Source of the DNA: Erythrobacter oryzae
GTDB lineage: Bacteria; Pseudomonadota; Alphaproteobacteria; Sphingomonadales; Sphingomonadaceae
Direction: 5' to 3'
Assembly: GCF_030271515.1 (NCBI RefSeq)
Contig: NZ_JASCXI010000004.1
Coordinates: forward strand, 372,001-436,000
Length of the DNA: 64,000 nucleotides
Part shown: piece by piece, positions 35,092-44,433 of the stretch
Numbering within the stretch: the stretch's first letter is position 1
How the letters are laid out: each line of letters starts with the position of its first letter
Program-made: the position numbers and the translations under genes
The notes under the pieces: model-generated
What the model saw: the letters and a program-made list of their open reading frames with translations, nothing else
Told to the model about the DNA's origin: nothing
The model's database searches: none

Positions 35092-37004
35092 TACGCCATT
35101 TCCTCAAGACCGCGCCGCTCGCGCTCGCGGTTCTGTCGCCCGCTGCCGCGCTCGCCGCTCCGAGGCTCGATGCAGGCTTCGGCGACAACATGGTGCTCCA
35201 AAGCGGGGTGACGCTGACGCTTTCGGGGCGGGCCGAGTCATCGTCCGACGTGACGGTCGAGATTGGCGGAACCAGCTCGACCGTCCGCTCCAACGCGTCC
35301 GGCAACTTCCTCGCCACTCTGCCCGCGCAGCCTGCGAGCACCGCGCCCGTCAGCCTCGTCATCCGCGATGCCTCGGGCTCGGCAACCTATCGCAACATCC
35401 TCCTCGGCAATGTCTTCCTGTGCGGCGGGCAGTCCAACATGGAGCTGTCGGTCGAGCGGGCGCTCGATGTCTGGAACCAGCTGCGCCTCGCTCCTGACGA
35501 CGGCATCCGCCTGCTGATGATCCCCAAGACCACCGCGCCGGTGCCGCAGGCCGCTTTCCCGTCACCTGTCGCATGGAACGCGGCGACCAGCGAGACCGTC
35601 GCGCCCTTCTCCGCCGCCTGCTTCTATATGGCCAAGGCCTTGCGCAAGAAGGACCCTGCGGTTCCCGTCGGCCTGATCCATTCGAACTGGGGCGGCAGCG
35701 CGGCGCGCGCATGGTACGATGCCGAGGGCGCGGCGGCGATGCACGGCAAGGCCGACATCGACCTCCTCGCGCTCTACGCTCGTGATCCCTACGCTGCCGC
35801 GCAGGCCTTCGTACCGCAGTGGTTCGACTGGTGGCGCAAGGCCGACGGGGGGCGCGAGCCATGGAAGAACTCCGCGCTGCTCGACTGGAAGCCGATCCCC
35901 AAATTCTCGTTCTGGAACGAGTGGAAGGGCACCGGGCTCGACACCGCCCCGCGCGCCAATGTGTGGCTTCGGAAGGTCATCACGCTCACGCCCGAACAGG
36001 CCAAGGGTGAGGGAAGCCTTGCGATCGGCGCGATCGACGACATGGACCTGACCTTCGTCAATGGTCACCCGGTCGGCTACACCTTCGGCTGGGGGGTGGA
36101 GCGCACCTACCGCGTGCCCGCCGCGCATCTGAAAGCAGGGCGCAACGAAATCCTGATCGCCGCCAACAACATGTGGGACACGGGCGGCTTCTTCGCCGGG
36201 CCCGAGCGCCTTGCCTTCACCGCCGCCAATGGCAGCCGCGTGATGCTCGGCGCGGACTGGGAATATGCCCAGACCGCCGTCACCGACATCCCGCCCCGCG
36301 CACCGTGGGATGCCAATGCGGGCCTCGGCGTGATGCACAATGCGATGATCGCGCCGCTCGGCAAGATGAAGCTGGCGGGCGTGGCGTGGTATCAGGGCGA
36401 GGCGGACGTGGGCCCGCCGGGTTACGACAAGAAGCTCGCCGCACTCTTCGCCGGTTGGCGCCGCCAGTTCGGTTCGCAGGCGCGGATGCTGGTGGTGCAG
36501 CTGGCAGACTACGGCGAGCGCCGCTCGACCCCGGCCGAATCCGGCTGGGCGCAGCTGCGCGAAGAGCAGCGCAAGGGCGTCGCCGCCGACGCCAACGCCG
36601 CGCTCGTTACCGCAATCGACATCGGCGAGCCGACCGACATTCACCCGGCCAACAAGAACGACCTCGGCAAGCGGCTGGCGGTGGCCTTCAACAGCCGCGC
36701 CATGCCCATGCCGGAGCGGGCGGTGCGCGAGGGCGCCCGCGTCAGTGTCAGCTTCAGCGGCATCGCCGGCGCGCTGGTCGTGCAGGGCGGGCCCTACCCG
36801 CTCGGGGTCGAGCTGTGCGGCGCCGCGCCGGGCTCCTGCCAATTCGTGATCGCGCGGGCCGAGGGCAGCCGCCTGCTGATCGCCGTGCCCGACGGCCTGA
36901 CGCCCACACGGGTGCGCTATGCCTGGGCCGATGCGCCGGTGGTGAACCTCGTCGACGGCGAGGGGATGCCGGTGCCGGGCTTCGAACTGGCGATCGCGCA
37001 ATGA
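35088..37004 (+). CDS. exported SGNH sialate O-acetylesterase / acetyl-xylan esterase-like
   Basis: 638 aa with a signal peptide (to about residue 24). GTG start overlapping xylC. The N-terminal beta domain is followed by the SGNH hydrolase start LCGGQSNMELSV (Ser116), interrupted by a galactose-binding-like insert (about 270-390), then VAWYQGEADVG (block III-like) and DIGEPTDIHPANKNDLG with catalytic Asp/His. The architecture is that of sialate 9-O-acetylesterases, many of which in xylan loci deacetylate xylan. Given the neighbours, an acetyl-xylan or acetyl-xylo-oligosaccharide esterase in the periplasm is my preferred reading. Confidence 0.87.
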   Translation: MIRHFLKTAPLALAVLSPAAALAAPRLDAGFGDNMVLQSGVTLTLSGRAESSSDVTVEIGGTSSTVRSNASGNFLATLPAQPASTAPVSLVIRDASGSATYRNILLGNVFLCGGQSNMELSVERALDVWNQLRLAPDDGIRLLMIPKTTAPVPQAAFPSPVAWNAATSETVAPFSAACFYMAKALRKKDPAVPVGLIHSNWGGSAARAWYDAEGAAAMHGKADIDLLALYARDPYAAAQAFVPQWFDWWRKADGGREPWKNSALLDWKPIPKFSFWNEWKGTGLDTAPRANVWLRKVITLTPEQAKGEGSLAIGAIDDMDLTFVNGHPVGYTFGWGVERTYRVPAAHLKAGRNEILIAANNMWDTGGFFAGPERLAFTAANGSRVMLGADWEYAQTAVTDIPPRAPWDANAGLGVMHNAMIAPLGKMKLAGVAWYQGEADVGPPGYDKKLAALFAGWRRQFGSQARMLVVQLADYGERRSTPAESGWAQLREEQRKGVAADANAALVTAIDIGEPTDIHPANKNDLGKRLAVAFNSRAMPMPERAVREGARVSVSFSGIAGALVVQGGPYPLGVELCGAAPGSCQFVIARAEGSRLLIAVPDGLTPTRVRYAWADAPVVNLVDGEGMPVPGFELAIAQ

Positions 37005-38326
37005 CCTTCACCCGCCGCGAGACCCTCTCAGCCTCGGCGGCGGGCGCGCTGGCGCTGGCGGCGCGGGGACACGCCGCCAGCGCCGCGCCCTCCCCCGGTT
37101 TCGTGACGCGCGAAGGCACCCGGCTGCTGCGCGGCGGCAAGCCATACCGGATCACCGGGGCGAACCTGTGGTATGCCGCATGGCTTGGCGCGGATGCCGA
37201 TTACGGCGACCGCGCAAGGCTGGTGCGCGAGCTCGACCGGCTGCAGGCGCTGGGTATCAACAACTTGCGCATCATGGCGGCGGCCGAGGAAGGGCCGCTC
37301 AAGAACTCGATCAAACCCGGCTTCACCCATGCCGACGGCAGCCCCAATGCGGCGCTGCTTGAAGGCCTCGACTTCGTGATGGCCGAGATTGCCAAGCGCG
37401 GAATGACCGCGGTGGTGGTGCTCTCGAACTTCTGGGAATGGTCGGGGGGCCTCCAGACCCTGCTCTACCGCGCCACTGGCAGCTATATCGACATGGGCGA
37501 TCCCGCGCACCCATGGCCCGCCTTCGCCGACGCCACCGCCAAGGTCTACGCCAACCCGCAAGCGATCGCGCTTTACCGCGATCATGTCCGCCGCCTGCTC
37601 GCGCGGCGCAATTCCATCACCGGCATCGCCTATGCCGAGGACCCGGCGATCATGGCATGGCAGCTCGCCAACGAGCCCCGCCCGGGTGGGAGCGATGCGG
37701 CGATTGCGGCGAACCGCCAGGCCTACCTCGCATGGATCGCCGACACCGCGGCGCTGATCCGCGCGGGCGCGCCGCATCATCTCGTCAGCCTCGGGCAGGA
37801 GGGGACGCAGGCGACCAATGGCAGCGCCGCGCTGGTCGCGGATGCCCACCGCGACATCGACTATGTCACCGCGCACATCTGGCCCCTGAACTGGAGCTGG
37901 GTGAAGGGCGACGATCTTGCCGGGACATGGCCCGAGGGACGGCGCAAGGTCGAAGCCTATATCGCTGCTCACGTCGCCATCGCCGAGCAACTCGGCAAGC
38001 CGCTGCTGATCGAGGAATTCGGCTTCCCGCGCGACGGCGAGGCCTATGCGCCCTCGGCCAGCACGCAGTTCCGCGAGGACTACTACCGCCTGATCTACGG
38101 CGCGGTCGAGGCCAGCTGGGCGGCGGGCGGGGTGATCGCCGGGAGCAATTTCTGGGCGTGGAACGGGGAGGCGCGCACGCCCCACCCCGACGCCCGCTTC
38201 CGCGATGGCGACCGCGCCTACATGGGCGATCCCCCGCACGAACCCCAAGGCTGGTACGGGGTGTTCGACAGCGATGCGGGCATGCTCGAGGTGATCCGCA
38301 AGCACGTAGCCCGCGCCGCGTCCTAG
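37001..38326 (+). CDS. GH5 beta-mannanase-like glycosidase, Tat-exported
   Basis: 441 aa. Twin-arginine signal (TRRETLSASAAGALALAARGHA). GH5 barrel with TGANLWYAAWLG, INNLRIMAAAEEGPL, VVLSNFWEWSGGLQ, acid/base Glu225 in LANEPRPG, HIWPLNWSW and nucleophile Glu339 in LIEEFGFPRD, a pattern typical of GH5_7 endo-beta-1,4-mannanases. ATGA overlap with the esterase gene. Last gene of the xylX operon; its stop overlaps that of the convergent GH43 by 4 bp. Its presence suggests that mannan or mixed hemicelluloses are also handled. Confidence 0.9.
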   Translation: MTFTRRETLSASAAGALALAARGHAASAAPSPGFVTREGTRLLRGGKPYRITGANLWYAAWLGADADYGDRARLVRELDRLQALGINNLRIMAAAEEGPLKNSIKPGFTHADGSPNAALLEGLDFVMAEIAKRGMTAVVVLSNFWEWSGGLQTLLYRATGSYIDMGDPAHPWPAFADATAKVYANPQAIALYRDHVRRLLARRNSITGIAYAEDPAIMAWQLANEPRPGGSDAAIAANRQAYLAWIADTAALIRAGAPHHLVSLGQEGTQATNGSAALVADAHRDIDYVTAHIWPLNWSWVKGDDLAGTWPEGRRKVEAYIAAHVAIAEQLGKPLLIEEFGFPRDGEAYAPSASTQFREDYYRLIYGAVEASWAAGGVIAGSNFWAWNGEARTPHPDARFRDGDRAYMGDPPHEPQGWYGVFDSDAGMLEVIRKHVARAAS

Positions 38327-39300
38327 GGAGCGGGAGCCGTCACCCCTGCCTTGGTCTGGGCCACGGGGCGCATCAGCCCATTTTCGTCATAGATGAGATA
38401 CTCTGCCGTCACCGCCCGCCGCCCCAGCGCGCCTTTCTGATCGCCAATCGTCAGCGCGGCGTTGTGGAGGAAGAGATACCACTGGCCTTTGAATTCGGCG
38501 ATGCCGGGGTGGATAGTGAAGCTGCCCTCGGCCGATCCGGTCAGCTCGCCGCGATAGGTCCACGGTCCCCTGATCGAGGGCGCGGTGGCGTAGGAGATGC
38601 GCTCGTTCTCGTGATCGCTGCGATCCAGCGAGGCGTAGGTCAGGTAATAAAGGTCGCCCCGCTTGTGCAGCCACGGCCCTTCCTCGAAATGCGGCGGCGT
38701 GATCTCGGTGATCGGCCCGTCGATGCTGATCATGTCCTCGCCAAGCTTGGCGATATAGCACTGGCGGTTGCCCCACGCGATCCAGGTGGTGCCGTCGTCG
38801 TCGGTGAAGACGGTGGGGTCGATATCCTCCCAGCTGTGGGTGCCCTTAGGCGTCATGTCGTTGCTGATGAGGGCAGAGCCCTTCGCGTCCACAAACGGGC
38901 CTTCCGGCCTGTCGGAAACGGCAACGCCGATCGCTTTGCCCGGCTTGGTCCGGTCGTGTTCGACCGGCGCATACATCCAGAAGCGGCCGTGCTTCTGGAT
39001 GACCTGAATGGCCCAGGCGTCGTGCGAGGCCCAAGCGAAGCCCTTGATATCCATGATCGGCGGATGCGCCGTCCAATTGCGCATGTCGGTGGTCGACCAG
39101 ACGAGCCAGTCCTTCATGTTGAACATTTCGCCGTCCGCAGCCTCATCGTGGCTGGTGTAGAGCCACAGCGTGTCCCCCACCACCAGTGGAGCCGGGTCGG
39201 CGGTGAAGCGGTCGCGGAACAGAGGGTTCGATCCGGGCGCGTCGTCCGCCACGAGGGGCCCAGCGGCCAGCAGCGCGGCGAGCGGCAGGAGCAGGCGCAT
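38323..39300 (-). CDS. GH43 arabinofuranosidase/xylosidase-like enzyme, exported
   Basis: 325 aa with a signal peptide ending near VADDAPG. Single five-bladed propeller without a C-terminal sandwich. Catalytic acids appear as DRFTADPAPLV (base Asp), WEDIDPTVF (Asp) and HFEEGPWLHKRGD (acid Glu). Family relatives act on arabinose or xylose side chains of xylan or on arabinan. Last gene of the minus-strand run regulator-xylD-GH43, 11 bp after xylD. Confidence 0.88.
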   Translation of the reverse strand: MRLLLPLAALLAAGPLVADDAPGSNPLFRDRFTADPAPLVVGDTLWLYTSHDEAADGEMFNMKDWLVWSTTDMRNWTAHPPIMDIKGFAWASHDAWAIQVIQKHGRFWMYAPVEHDRTKPGKAIGVAVSDRPEGPFVDAKGSALISNDMTPKGTHSWEDIDPTVFTDDDGTTWIAWGNRQCYIAKLGEDMISIDGPITEITPPHFEEGPWLHKRGDLYYLTYASLDRSDHENERISYATAPSIRGPWTYRGELTGSAEGSFTIHPGIAEFKGQWYLFLHNAALTIGDQKGALGRRAVTAEYLIYDENGLMRPVAQTKAGVTAPAP

Positions 39301-39311
39301 GGGCGGTCCTC

Positions 39312-41096
39312 TCAGTGGTTATGCCGCGGCAGCTTCTTCGCCGTCCCGCGATACTTGAGCGCGAATTCCATCACCCCGCCCTCGGCCAGCTGGCCCGTCT
39401 TCTCTCGGTAGAGTTCCTCCCACGGCGTCTGGCTTTCGGGGACCGGAGGAATGGTCTCCTCGGCGCGGCGCCGCGCAATTTCGGCCTCGTCGACCAGCGC
39501 ATCGCAGCGCCGCTGATTGAGATCGACGCGGATGATGTCTCCGGTGCGCAGCCACGAGAGGCCCCCGCCGACCGCGCTTTCGGGGCTGACGTTGAGGATC
39601 GAGGGGCTGTCGCTCGTGCCCGATTGCCGCCCGTCACCCAAGGTTGGCAGCCACGGTTTGCCGGCGCGGATCATCGCGTCGGGCGGCTGCATGTTGACGA
39701 CCTCCGCGCTGCCCGGCCAGCCGATCACGCCCGAGCCGCGGATCACGAGGATGCAGTCCTCGTCAATCGCCAGCGAAGGGTCGTTGATGCGGTGGTGGTA
39801 ATCGTCCGAGCCGTCGAACACGATCGCGCGCGCCTCGAACACGCCCTCGCTGCCGGGGCGCGAGAGGTAGCGGGCGTGGAAGGCGGGGCCGATCACGCTG
39901 GTCTTGAGGATCGCGAAGTCGAACAGGTTGCCCGACAGAACCATGAACCCGGCCTTGTCGATCAGGGGATCGGCAAAGGGCCGGATCATCTCGCGGTCGG
40001 GGCTTTCGGCGCCTGCGAGGTTCTCGGCCATTGTCCTGCCGGTGCAGGTCAGCACGTCGCCATTGAGGCGGCCCGCTTGCAGCAGCTCCCACATCGCCGC
40101 AGGCACTCCGCCCGCCCGGTGGAAGCGTTCGCCGAGATACTTCCCCGCAGGCTGCATGTTGACGAGCAGTGGCAGGTCGTAGCCGTGCGCCTGCCACACC
40201 TCGGTCTCGAGCGGCACGCCCGCGTGCGCGGCCATCGCCATGATGTGCGGCTGGGCGTTGGACGAGCCGCCGATCACGCTGACGCAGGCAATCGCATTCT
40301 CGAAGGCCTCGCGGGTGAGGATGTCGGAGGGCTTCAGGTCCTCCAGCACCATCTCGACGATCCGGCGGCCGGTGCGATAGGCCATCTGCCCGCGTTCGCG
40401 ATAAGGCGCGGGGATCGCTGCGCATCCCGTCAGCGAGAGGCCCAGTGCCTCGGCGACCGCGTTCATGGTGCTCGCCGTGCCCATTGAATTGCAATGCCCG
40501 GCCGAGGGCGCGCTGGAGGTGGCGCGGTTCAGGAATTCTTCCTCGTCGATCTCGCCCGCGGCGAGCTTGCGGCGGCTGCGCCAGATGACGGTTCCGCTGC
40601 CGACCAGCTCGCCCTCGTGCCACCCGTCGAGCATCGGGCCGCCGGAGAGGACGATTGCGGGAATGTCGACCGTCGAGGCCGCCATGATCTGCGAGGGCGT
40701 GGTCTTGTCGCAGCCGGTGGTCAGCACCACCCCGTCCAGAGGATAGCCGTTCAGCAGCTCCACCAGCCCGAGATAGAGCAGGTTACGATCCAGCGCCGCG
40801 GTCGGCCGGCGGCAGTTCTCGAAAATCGGGTGGACGGGGAATTCGATCGGAATGCCCCCCGCATCACGGATCCCGTCGCGGGTGCGCTTGGCGAGGTCGA
40901 CATGGATGCGGTTGCAGGGGGAAAGGTCGCTGCCGCTCTGCGCAATGCCGATGATCGGCTTGCCGCTTTGCAGCTCCTCGGGCGTCACCCCGTAATTCAT
41001 GAAGCGTTCGAGATAGAGCGCCGTCATGTCCATGCGTTCGCGGTTGTCGAACCAGTCGCGCGAACGCAGGCGGCGGGGTGAGGCTTGGTCTGTCAT
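39312..41096 (-). CDS. xylD: XylD, D-xylonate dehydratase (IlvD/EDD family)
   Basis: Third Weimberg step: dehydrates D-xylonate to 2-keto-3-deoxy-xylonate using an Fe-S cluster and Mg2+. It is 594 aa. Three cluster cysteines are in the expected places: Cys61 (SDLSPCNRIH), Cys129 (LTTGCDKTTPSQ) and Cys202 (SAGHCNSMGTAST). The sugar-acid-dehydratase subfamily (SRDWFDNRERMDMTALYLERFMNYG) rather than branched-chain IlvD is clear from the N-terminus. Start ATG 41096 overlaps the stop of the upstream LacI-family gene by 4 bp. Confidence 0.95.
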   Translation of the reverse strand: MTDQASPRRLRSRDWFDNRERMDMTALYLERFMNYGVTPEELQSGKPIIGIAQSGSDLSPCNRIHVDLAKRTRDGIRDAGGIPIEFPVHPIFENCRRPTAALDRNLLYLGLVELLNGYPLDGVVLTTGCDKTTPSQIMAASTVDIPAIVLSGGPMLDGWHEGELVGSGTVIWRSRRKLAAGEIDEEEFLNRATSSAPSAGHCNSMGTASTMNAVAEALGLSLTGCAAIPAPYRERGQMAYRTGRRIVEMVLEDLKPSDILTREAFENAIACVSVIGGSSNAQPHIMAMAAHAGVPLETEVWQAHGYDLPLLVNMQPAGKYLGERFHRAGGVPAAMWELLQAGRLNGDVLTCTGRTMAENLAGAESPDREMIRPFADPLIDKAGFMVLSGNLFDFAILKTSVIGPAFHARYLSRPGSEGVFEARAIVFDGSDDYHHRINDPSLAIDEDCILVIRGSGVIGWPGSAEVVNMQPPDAMIRAGKPWLPTLGDGRQSGTSDSPSILNVSPESAVGGGLSWLRTGDIIRVDLNQRRCDALVDEAEIARRRAEETIPPVPESQTPWEELYREKTGQLAEGGVMEFALKYRGTAKKLPRHNH

Positions 41097-42217
41097 GGGC
41101 TCCCGGGGGGCTTGCTGAAGGATGCCGCGAGGCTCGGCCCCGCGTCGGAATTGCGGCGGATCAGCTGGTAGGCGAGCGTCAGCTGCTCGGCCTTGGTGCG
41201 GGCGGCACGCGACTTGTTCTTGTGCACCCGCGCTATCATCGCGACCGCCTCCGCGGTCATCTCGCGGATCGGCTGGCGGATGGTGGTGAGTTCGGGCCAG
41301 ATCGAGCTGGCGAGCTCGGTATCGTCGAAGCCGCAAACGGTGATGTCGCCGGGCACATCGAGGTGCCGGCGGTGCGCCATCGCGACCGTGGCGGCGGCCA
41401 TGTCGTCGTTCGAGGCGAAGATCGCAGTCGGGCGATGCGCCGCGCCGAGCAGCCTCTCGGCCGCGACCATGCCCGAACGGTAGGTGAACTGGCCCTGCGC
41501 GATCAGGCTCTCGTCGATCGCGAGCCCGGCATCGGTCATCGCCTTGCGATAGCCTTCGAGGCGCTGGCCGCTCGCCACCTGTTCGGGGTTGCCGATGATG
41601 AAGCCGATGCGCTCATGCCCCAAGCTGATGATGTGCCGGGTCATGTCGTAGGCGGCCTGGAACTCGTCGATCAGCACCGCCCCGTGGCTGCCGGTGGCCC
41701 GGCCCGGGCCGACCGCAACCGCGATTCCGCCCGAGGAACGGATCAGGTCGAGCACGCTCTGATCGTCGCACAGCGGCGGGGGGAGGATGTAGCCCTCGAT
41801 CCCGCCGTCGAGCAGCTTCTTGATCACCTTCTGCGCCTCGGCGACATTTTCGCAGGCCTGCACCACGAGGTAGATGTCGCGGCGGCTCGCCTCTTCGAGC
41901 GCGCCCATCAGGAACTCGCTCAGGTAGGAGGCCGAGGGGTTGTCGAACAAGAGCGCGATGCGCAGCTGCGATCCCGCCGCGAGCGATCGCGCCGCGCGGT
42001 TGGGGACGTAGTTGAGCTTGGCGATCGCGCCCAAAACCTTCTGCTTGGTGTCCTCGCGCACGTTCTCCTCGCCGTTGATGACGCGGCTCACCGTCATCGG
42101 CGAACACTGCGCCTCGCGCGCGACATCGGTGATCGTGGGCGCCGCATTGGATCGCCGGGCGGCGCGCTTGCGGCCCTGGGTTGCGGACGGGGCGAGAGTG
42201 TCGGCCTTGGTGCTCAT
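41093..42217 (-). CDS. LacI-family transcriptional regulator of the xylan/xylose island
   Basis: 374 aa. N-terminal LacI helix-turn-helix and hinge (TITDVAREAQCSPMTVSRVINGEENVREDTKQKVLGAIAKLNYVPNRAARSLA) followed by a periplasmic-binding-protein-type effector domain (about residues 85-345). Overlaps xylD by 4 bp, so the regulator and the dehydratase are co-expressed. It is the only LacI-type protein in the window, and LacI-type palindromes flank almost all transcription units of the island, including its own upstream region, so it is the probable repressor. Effector likely xylose, xylonate or a xylo-oligosaccharide (inference from Caulobacter XylR). In-frame ATGs at 42217 and 42229 are alternatives. 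Confidence 0.9.
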   Translation of the reverse strand: MSTKADTLAPSATQGRKRAARRSNAAPTITDVAREAQCSPMTVSRVINGEENVREDTKQKVLGAIAKLNYVPNRAARSLAAGSQLRIALLFDNPSASYLSEFLMGALEEASRRDIYLVVQACENVAEAQKVIKKLLDGGIEGYILPPPLCDDQSVLDLIRSSGGIAVAVGPGRATGSHGAVLIDEFQAAYDMTRHIISLGHERIGFIIGNPEQVASGQRLEGYRKAMTDAGLAIDESLIAQGQFTYRSGMVAAERLLGAAHRPTAIFASNDDMAAATVAMAHRRHLDVPGDITVCGFDDTELASSIWPELTTIRQPIREMTAEAVAMIARVHKNKSRAARTKAEQLTLAYQLIRRNSDAGPSLAASFSKPPGSP

Positions 42218-42260
42218 GGCGCCCGCCATACTGCGCGGGGGCAATGGGCGGCAAGCGGCA

Positions 42261-42275
42261 TGATAAGCGCTATCA
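42261..42275. promoter_or_regulatory. LacI-type operator D (upstream of the regulator gene)
   Basis: TGATAAGCGCTATCA has the AGCGCT core and TATCA right arm of the other sites but one extra base in the left arm. It lies 44 bp upstream of the regulator start and overlaps the stop codon of the GH67 gene, so it may give autoregulation of the regulator-xylD-GH43 operon. Confidence 0.6.
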
Positions 42276-44372
42276 TTGCCCGGGCGCTTCCGGGAACTTG
42301 CGCTGCCGGTAGGCATCCAGCGGCTCGGCGGGTGGCGCGGTGTCCGGGGGGAGCGGCAGGCCATTGACCGATTGCCAGTAGGCAAGCGAGGCATCGCGCC
42401 ACCAGCGCGCCTCCTTGCGCTGGATCGAAAGGTCGCCGGCGACGGCGGCGTGACGTTCGGGGTCGATCGCGGGGGCGAGGCTCGCCCAGTCGGCGGCCAT
42501 GCGATCGACCCCCGCGACACCGGCATCGTAGCGGGTGGCCAGTTCCTCCCACAGCGTGCGGCCCGAGGGCAAGCGATGCGTCCAGGGCATGTGGTGGAAC
42601 CACAGCAGGAAGCGCGGGTCGATTGTGGCTGGGTCGCTCCACTGCGCGGCAACGGCCGGCGCATATTGTGCAAGGGCATTGGAGCCCGTGGCCGTGCGGT
42701 CGAAGCCGACCCCGCCATTGTCTGCCCGGTGGTAGTAGCACGGGTTCCAGTCGGGCCGTTCGAGATCGCACACCCACGGCGCGGGGCCGTAGTGGTGGCC
42801 GGTGCCCATCAGATGCGCGAGCCCCATCGGCCCGGTGTAATCGACCACCGTCCCGCGGCTGGCGAGCATCATCGCCGTGATGGTGCCGAGCGGCTGCGGG
42901 TTACGCGTGAAGGTCTGCGCGGCCCATTCGCGGGCGATGTCCTCGCTCGGAAGCGCCGGGTTCCACGCCAGCCGCCCGAAAGCGTACCAGTTCGCCTGAT
43001 CGAAGTGGGTGCCCGTCCAGTTGCGGTCAGAGCCGACATTGGCGACGCCCGCCATGCCCGTCGGCGCGACGATCTGCGCCACGGTTCCGCCCCGCCCCGT
43101 ATCGGCGTCCAGCACCTCTTTCCACAGGGGCGCAAGGTAGGCGATCCCGCTCGCCTGCCCGAGATATTCGCGGGTGATCTGCGCCTCGAGCATCACGCGC
43201 GTCCTCGGCATCGCCCCGAACAGCGGATGGAACGGCTCGCGCGGCTGGAAATCGAGCGGGCCGTTCTTGATCTGGAGGATGACGTTGCCAGCGAACTGCC
43301 CGTCGAGCGGCTGGAACTCGGCATAGGCCTGCATCGTGCGGTCGGTGCTGTCCTCGGCCCGGTAGACGAAGGCGCGCCAGATCACCGTGCCCCTCTCGCC
43401 AAGCGCGGCGGCGAGCATGTTCGCGCCCTCGGCGTGGCTGCGGCCATAGTCCTGCGGGCCGGGCTGGCCTTCGCTGTTCGCCTTGACCAGAAACCCGCCG
43501 AAATCGGGGATGCTCGCGTAGATTTCGTCGGCCTTGGCCTTCCACCATGCCTTTACGGCGGGATCGAGCGGGTCGGCGGTGGGGAGGCCGCCCAGTTCCA
43601 TCGGGGCAGAGAAGCGCGCCGACAGGAACACCCGGATGCCATAGGGCCGCCACGCATCGGCGAGCCGCGCGAGCTTGGCGATATAGCGCGGTTCGAGCAT
43701 GAAGGCCTTGGCGTTGACGTTGTTCACCGCAATGGCGTTGATCCCGATGCTGGCATTGGCGCGGGCATAGTCGACGAGGCGCGGATCGAGTTTCTCGGGC
43801 AGGTGCCACCAGTCGATGATCGAGCGGCCCGCATAGCCGCGCTCGACGGTGCCGTCGGGGTTGTCCCAGTGGTCGAGCATCCGCAAAGGCATGGTGGGCG
43901 CTTCGGTCAGCCGGATTTCGCTCAGCGGCTTGCCCTCGCCAAGGGCGCGCAGCAGGGCGAAGCTGCCATAGAGGCACCCGACATGATCCTCGGCGGCAAT
44001 GACGACCGCCTGCCGCCCCTCGATCATCTCGGGCGCAATGCCGAAGCCTGCCGCCCCATCGCCCTTTTCCTCGCCGCAGGAGAGCACGATCTCGGTCGAA
44101 TCGCGGGTCAGCCGCGGGCGGTCATAGCCTTGCAAACCGGCCAGCCCGCGGCGCAGTTCGGCCTCGGCGATGGCGAGGGTCGGACTGCCGGGTCTGCCGA
44201 CGATCACGGGTACGATCGGAGCGGCTTCGCGCAGGTCGGCGAGCGCCTCGCCCTCGAGCGGAGCATGGCGCAGCCACAGGGCGTAGCCGTCCTCGGCACA
44301 GGCTTGCCCTGCCGCAAGCAACGCAGCAGCGACCATCGCAAAGCCGTTGACAAGCCCTCTCCCTCTCATCAT
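42273..44372 (-). CDS. aguA: GH67 alpha-glucuronidase, exported
   Basis: Removes 4-O-methyl-glucuronic acid from the non-reducing end of glucurono-xylo-oligosaccharides. 699 aa from ATG 44372 (signal MMRGRGLVNGFAMVAAALLAAGQACA). GH67 hallmarks: EAPTMPLRMLDHWDNPDGTVERGYAG, INAIAVNNVNA, FGGFLVKANSEGQPGPQDYGRSHAEGANMLA, LDGQFAGNVILQIKNGPLDFQPREP and GVGFDRTATG, containing the Asp/Glu catalytic residues of the family. No Shine-Dalgarno is visible: the start codon abuts operator E. An ATG at 44339 is an alternative but would leave a signal without a basic n-region. Confidence 0.93.
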   Translation of the reverse strand: MMRGRGLVNGFAMVAAALLAAGQACAEDGYALWLRHAPLEGEALADLREAAPIVPVIVGRPGSPTLAIAEAELRRGLAGLQGYDRPRLTRDSTEIVLSCGEEKGDGAAGFGIAPEMIEGRQAVVIAAEDHVGCLYGSFALLRALGEGKPLSEIRLTEAPTMPLRMLDHWDNPDGTVERGYAGRSIIDWWHLPEKLDPRLVDYARANASIGINAIAVNNVNAKAFMLEPRYIAKLARLADAWRPYGIRVFLSARFSAPMELGGLPTADPLDPAVKAWWKAKADEIYASIPDFGGFLVKANSEGQPGPQDYGRSHAEGANMLAAALGERGTVIWRAFVYRAEDSTDRTMQAYAEFQPLDGQFAGNVILQIKNGPLDFQPREPFHPLFGAMPRTRVMLEAQITREYLGQASGIAYLAPLWKEVLDADTGRGGTVAQIVAPTGMAGVANVGSDRNWTGTHFDQANWYAFGRLAWNPALPSEDIAREWAAQTFTRNPQPLGTITAMMLASRGTVVDYTGPMGLAHLMGTGHHYGPAPWVCDLERPDWNPCYYHRADNGGVGFDRTATGSNALAQYAPAVAAQWSDPATIDPRFLLWFHHMPWTHRLPSGRTLWEELATRYDAGVAGVDRMAADWASLAPAIDPERHAAVAGDLSIQRKEARWWRDASLAYWQSVNGLPLPPDTAPPAEPLDAYRQRKFPEAPGQ

Positions 44373-44385
44373 GGTAGCGCTACCA
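44372..44385. promoter_or_regulatory. LacI-type operator E (perfect palindrome)
   Basis: TGGTAGCGCTACCA, the perfect 14-bp palindrome, between the divergent GH67 and GH3-GH10 units. Its left end is the first base of the GH67 start codon and it lies 48 bp before the GH3 start, so it can block both directions. Confidence 0.85.
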
Positions 44386-44433
44386 CAATCACGGGGCCAG
44401 TCAAGCTGCCGTGCCCAGGGAGAGGGACTTTCG

